The notes under the pieces are model-generated. The model did no database searches and was not told where the DNA came from. It was given only the letters and a program-made list of their open reading frames with translations. Position numbers and translations under genes: made by a program. A stretch of 64,000 nt of DNA from Streptomyces plumbidurans (GTDB lineage: Bacteria; Actinomycetota; Actinomycetes; Streptomycetales; Streptomycetaceae): the NCBI RefSeq assembly GCF_019857225.1, contig NZ_JAFJSY010000013.1:120013-184012 (forward strand). The letters run 5' to 3'. Of this stretch, positions 61,375-64,000 are shown piece after piece. The first letter of the stretch is position 1. Each line of letters begins with the position of its first letter.

Positions 61375-64000
61375 GTGTCCACGACCGAGGTGGACGCGCC
61401 GGTCCGGCCGGCCCCGTCGCCACACAGGGGCGGCATACGAGGCTTCGCCGACCGGTGGCCCTTCCGTCGCAAGCTCAATCTCCTGGTCGGCGTCCCCCTC
61501 GCCGTCGTGGCCGTCCTGCTCTCCTATCTGATCACCGACCAGGTGGGGCAGGCCCGGGACGCGGCCTCGGCGGCGGACCTCGTACGCAACAGCGAGCAGG
61601 TCGCCTCGCTGGTCAACAAGATCGAGGCCGAGCATCAGCTCGCCATCCTGCTCGCCGTGCGCTACGAGGCCGGCGGCGGCACGAAGTCCACACTCTCGGA
61701 CTACCGCAGGGCGCAGAAGGCGGTCGACACCCAGGTCGCGAAGGTGCGAGACAGCTTCGGCGGCACACTGCCGGACGGCGAGGTGCAGGCGCTCAAGGAG
61801 GTCGAGGGCCTGACCAGCCTGCGCGGCACCGTCGAGCAGAGCTATCTGCCCGCGAGCAATATCGACCCGGCCTACGACAACGCCGCCAGGACCGTGATCG
61901 CCGGCCTCGGCCTGGACCGCAACGCGGGGCTCGCGGCCACCTTCACCGGCAACCTGCTGGACTCGCTGCTGCGTGCCGACGCCGCGCACGGTTCCTTCGA
62001 GACCGGGGTGTTCTCCGCGACGACCGGTGACACCAACGCCCAGATCGAGTTCACGACCGCCGTGGGCGCGTACCAGCTCTACACCACCCAGGCGGAGCGC
62101 TTCGCACGGTTCGCCACCGACCGGCAGGCCGACGAGCTGTCCGGCATCGAGCACAGCGCCGCCCAGCAGAAGATCGCCGAGGCCTACGCCGAACTCCAGG
62201 TCGCGCCCAGCACCCTGCAGGCGACCACACCGGCCCGGATCAAGGCGGCGTTCCAGGACGCGCTGGCCGACTACCCGGCCTATCCGCAGCAGGCGGCCGG
62301 CCGGCTGAGGATCACCTCCTCGCTGATCGACCAGATCGCCGACACCGCCGACCGCTCGTCCACCGACGCGTGGTGGCGCGCGGGTGGGCTGCTGGCCGCG
62401 GCGCTGCTCGGCTTCGTACTGTGGCTCGCCTTCTCGGTGCTGGTGCGCCGCTCGGTGGTCCGGCCGGTGCAGGCCCTGACCGATGCCGCGCAGGAGGTCG
62501 CCGAGGTGGCGGGCCGCGAGCTCGCCCGCGTGGCCGACGACGACGCCGAGGACGCGGGGCCGCCCAAACTGCGCGAGATGCCGGTCACCGCGCGCGACGA
62601 GATCGGTGAGCTGGCCGAGGTGTTCAACCGCGTGCAGACCACCTCGATCGCGCTGTTGGAACGGCAGGTGCTCAGCCGGCGCAACGTCGCCGAGATGTTC
62701 GGCAACGTCGGCCGGCGCGTCAGCAACCTCACGACCCGCCAGCTCGCGCTGATCGACGCGGTGGAGCGCGGGGAGACGGACCCGGCGCTGCTCGAACGGC
62801 TCTACTCCATCGACCACATCGCGGTGCGTCTGCGCCGCAACGCGGACAGCCTGATGCTGCTCGCCGGCATCCGCGAGACGGTCCTCGACTCCGGGCCCAC
62901 CACGCTCACCAACGTCGTACGCGCCGCGCTCGGTCAGATCGAGGGGTTCCAGCGGGTGCAGCTGCACGCGCGCACCGAGGTCATGGTGGAGCCGGACATC
63001 ATCGGCGACCTGACCCTGATGATCGCCGAACTGCTGGAGAACGCGGTGTCGTTCTCGCCCGCGGGCAGCCCGGTCGAGGTGTACGTCCGCGACGCCTCGG
63101 GCCTGGACGCCGCGCCCTCGGGCGGCGCCACCATCGTCGTCTCCGACCACGGCCTCGGCATGAGCGCCGAGCGACTCGCCGAGGAGAACGCCCGCCTGAT
63201 CCGCCGCGAACGCCTTGACCTGGTGCCCACCAAGGTGCTCGGCCTGTTCGTGGTCGGCACCCTGGCCCGCCGCTGGGACGTCGCGGTCGCCCTCTCCCGC
63301 ACCCCGGGGGGCGGCCTCACGGCCGAGGTGACGGTACCGTCCTCCCTCCTGCTCGCGATGAGCCCGCTCACAAGCACCCCCAGCACTCCGGCACCCGCCG
63401 CAAGCCTGCCCCCGACCACCGGCACGCACGCTGCCGCGGCCACCACACAGACGCCCGGCGCGTACGCTGCCGCGACCACCGCACAGCCACCCGGCACGGG
63501 GGCCACCGCAGGCACCACACCGGTCCCCGGCACGGGGGCCGCCGCCGGCATCACACCAGCCTCGGGTACGCAACCTGCCGCGAGCGCCGCACCGGCCTTC
63601 GGCACACTGGGTGCAAGCGGCCTGCCGTCGTCCTCGGGCGCACGGGCTGCCGCAGCCAACTCACAGCCCCCCGGCACGGGGGCCACCGCAGCCGCCGCAC
63701 AGGCCCCCCGCCCAGGGGCCGCCGCAGACTCCACGCAGGCCCCCCGCCCAGGGGTCACCGCAGCCTCCGCACAGGCCCCCCGCCCAGGAGCCGCCGCAGA
63801 CTCCACGCAGGCCCCCGACACGCAAGCTGCCGCAAGCCTGCCGCCGATCACCGGCACCGGCACACGACCTGCCGCGAGCAGCGCACCCGCCCAGGGCACC
63901 CCAGGTGCCGTCGGCCTCCCGCCGGCCACCGGCGCGCAGGCGCAAGCCGCCGCAGGCGCCCCGTCGGGTGCCGGTGACCCGGCCCACGGCGCCCGCCCCG
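61375..64000 (+). CDS. cvnA: Second CvnA/NIT-type sensor kinase (partial, runs off the window)
   Basis: At least 875 aa from a GTG with GGAGG 4 nt upstream; the frame is still open at 64000. TM1 ~35-55 ('LNLLVGVPLAVVAVLLSYLI'); an extracytoplasmic helical sensor region, NIT-like; TM2 ~340-362 ('AGGLLAAALLGFVLWLAFSVLV'); HAMP; then the kinase core. In contrast to the first sensor kinase, the phospho-acceptor helix keeps its His ('IDHIAVRLRR'). ATPase boxes: 'ELLENAVSFSPA' (N), 'VSDHGLGMSAERL' (G1) and 'GGLTAEVTVP' (G2). From residue ~665 a long Pro/Ala/Thr repeat tail extends to the window end. A cvnBCD set would be expected just downstream. Confidence 0.88.
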   Translation, partial: MSTTEVDAPVRPAPSPHRGGIRGFADRWPFRRKLNLLVGVPLAVVAVLLSYLITDQVGQARDAASAADLVRNSEQVASLVNKIEAEHQLAILLAVRYEAGGGTKSTLSDYRRAQKAVDTQVAKVRDSFGGTLPDGEVQALKEVEGLTSLRGTVEQSYLPASNIDPAYDNAARTVIAGLGLDRNAGLAATFTGNLLDSLLRADAAHGSFETGVFSATTGDTNAQIEFTTAVGAYQLYTTQAERFARFATDRQADELSGIEHSAAQQKIAEAYAELQVAPSTLQATTPARIKAAFQDALADYPAYPQQAAGRLRITSSLIDQIADTADRSSTDAWWRAGGLLAAALLGFVLWLAFSVLVRRSVVRPVQALTDAAQEVAEVAGRELARVADDDAEDAGPPKLREMPVTARDEIGELAEVFNRVQTTSIALLERQVLSRRNVAEMFGNVGRRVSNLTTRQLALIDAVERGETDPALLERLYSIDHIAVRLRRNADSLMLLAGIRETVLDSGPTTLTNVVRAALGQIEGFQRVQLHARTEVMVEPDIIGDLTLMIAELLENAVSFSPAGSPVEVYVRDASGLDAAPSGGATIVVSDHGLGMSAERLAEENARLIRRERLDLVPTKVLGLFVVGTLARRWDVAVALSRTPGGGLTAEVTVPSSLLLAMSPLTSTPSTPAPAASLPPTTGTHAAAATTQTPGAYAAATTAQPPGTGATAGTTPVPGTGAAAGITPASGTQPAASAAPAFGTLGASGLPSSSGARAAAANSQPPGTGATAAAAQAPRPGAAADSTQAPRPGVTAASAQAPRPGAAADSTQAPDTQAAASLPPITGTGTRPAASSAPAQGTPGAVGLPPATGAQAQAAAGAPSGAGDPAHGARP
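63380..63990 (+). repeat. Degenerate Pro/Ala/Thr repeats in the tail of the second sensor kinase
   Basis: Short imperfect repeats encode 'PGTGAxAxxTP' and 'QAPRPGAAADST' units. The 36-bp unit 'CAGGCCCCCCGCCCAGG...' occurs three times in 63700-63800. The tail is disordered, probably an interaction or spacer segment. Confidence 0.7.

Noticed and set aside
63700..63830. CRISPR-like array of three 36-bp units
   Set aside because: Units are in frame inside the sensor-kinase tail with no true spacers.

Overview
This window is high-GC actinobacterial chromosome, almost certainly Streptomyces. The evidence is extreme third-position G/C, GTG/TTG starts and ATGA/GTGA gene overlaps, a complete geosmin synthase, an AfsA/ScbR-type gamma-butyrolactone pair, a cvnABCD conservon, rare TTA leucine codons in regulatory genes, a secreted AA10 monooxygenase and a DUF6230/DUF6114 pair. 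No rRNA, tRNA, CRISPR array, transposase or phage gene was seen.

Layout. 1-7.7 kb: tail of a trehalose gene (probably treZ), an APH-fold kinase, an M24 peptidase, a LysE exporter, a PDZ membrane protein, geoA, and a Tat-exported endonuclease/phosphatase. 7.8-31.6 kb: a ~24 kb block made of two convergent runs that meet with 6 bp between them (26108/26115). The plus run encodes a small unknown protein, a TPR protein, a 2042-aa CHAT-protease/TPR protein, a mini J-like protein, GrpE, a zinc-ribbon DnaK, an Hsp70-TPR hybrid, a membrane coiled-coil protein, a MotB-like membrane protein and an FN3-like protein. The minus run encodes a GAP1-like protein, a vWA protein, a PP2C phosphatase and a zinc-ribbon Ser/Thr kinase. 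31.7-37.7 kb: an NMT1-type ABC importer with two permeases, a luciferase-like monooxygenase and a divergent P450. 37.7-41.2 kb: an ARMT1/DUF89 phosphatase, a repeat-rich non-coding stretch, and the butyrolactone receptor and synthase. 41.4-45.8 kb: an anchored AA10 LPMO, a secreted Cys-rich protein, DUF6230/DUF6114, and a DUF574 methyltransferase. 46-50.8 kb: an orphan sugar-type binding lipoprotein and cvnABCD. 50.8-60 kb: a ROK repressor and M81 peptidase divergent from a peptide-type ABC importer (fused ATPases) and a ROK sugar kinase. 60-64 kb: an osmoprotectant-binding lipoprotein and a second CvnA-type sensor kinase, cut by the window end.

The most interesting part is 7.8-31.6 kb. It reads as a dedicated Hsp70 machine (DnaK, GrpE, J-like proteins without HPD, and an Hsp70-TPR fusion) placed with a caspase-like CHAT protease, a possible ion-driven membrane pair, and a kinase/phosphatase/vWA signalling triad with a GAP1-type protein. 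Gene overlaps, a module shared by two of the proteins and a second module shared by another two argue that it is one system. Its composition resembles biological-conflict or stress-response loci, but its function cannot be read from sequence. A TTA codon in the TPR gene would make that gene's translation dependent on the bldA tRNA.
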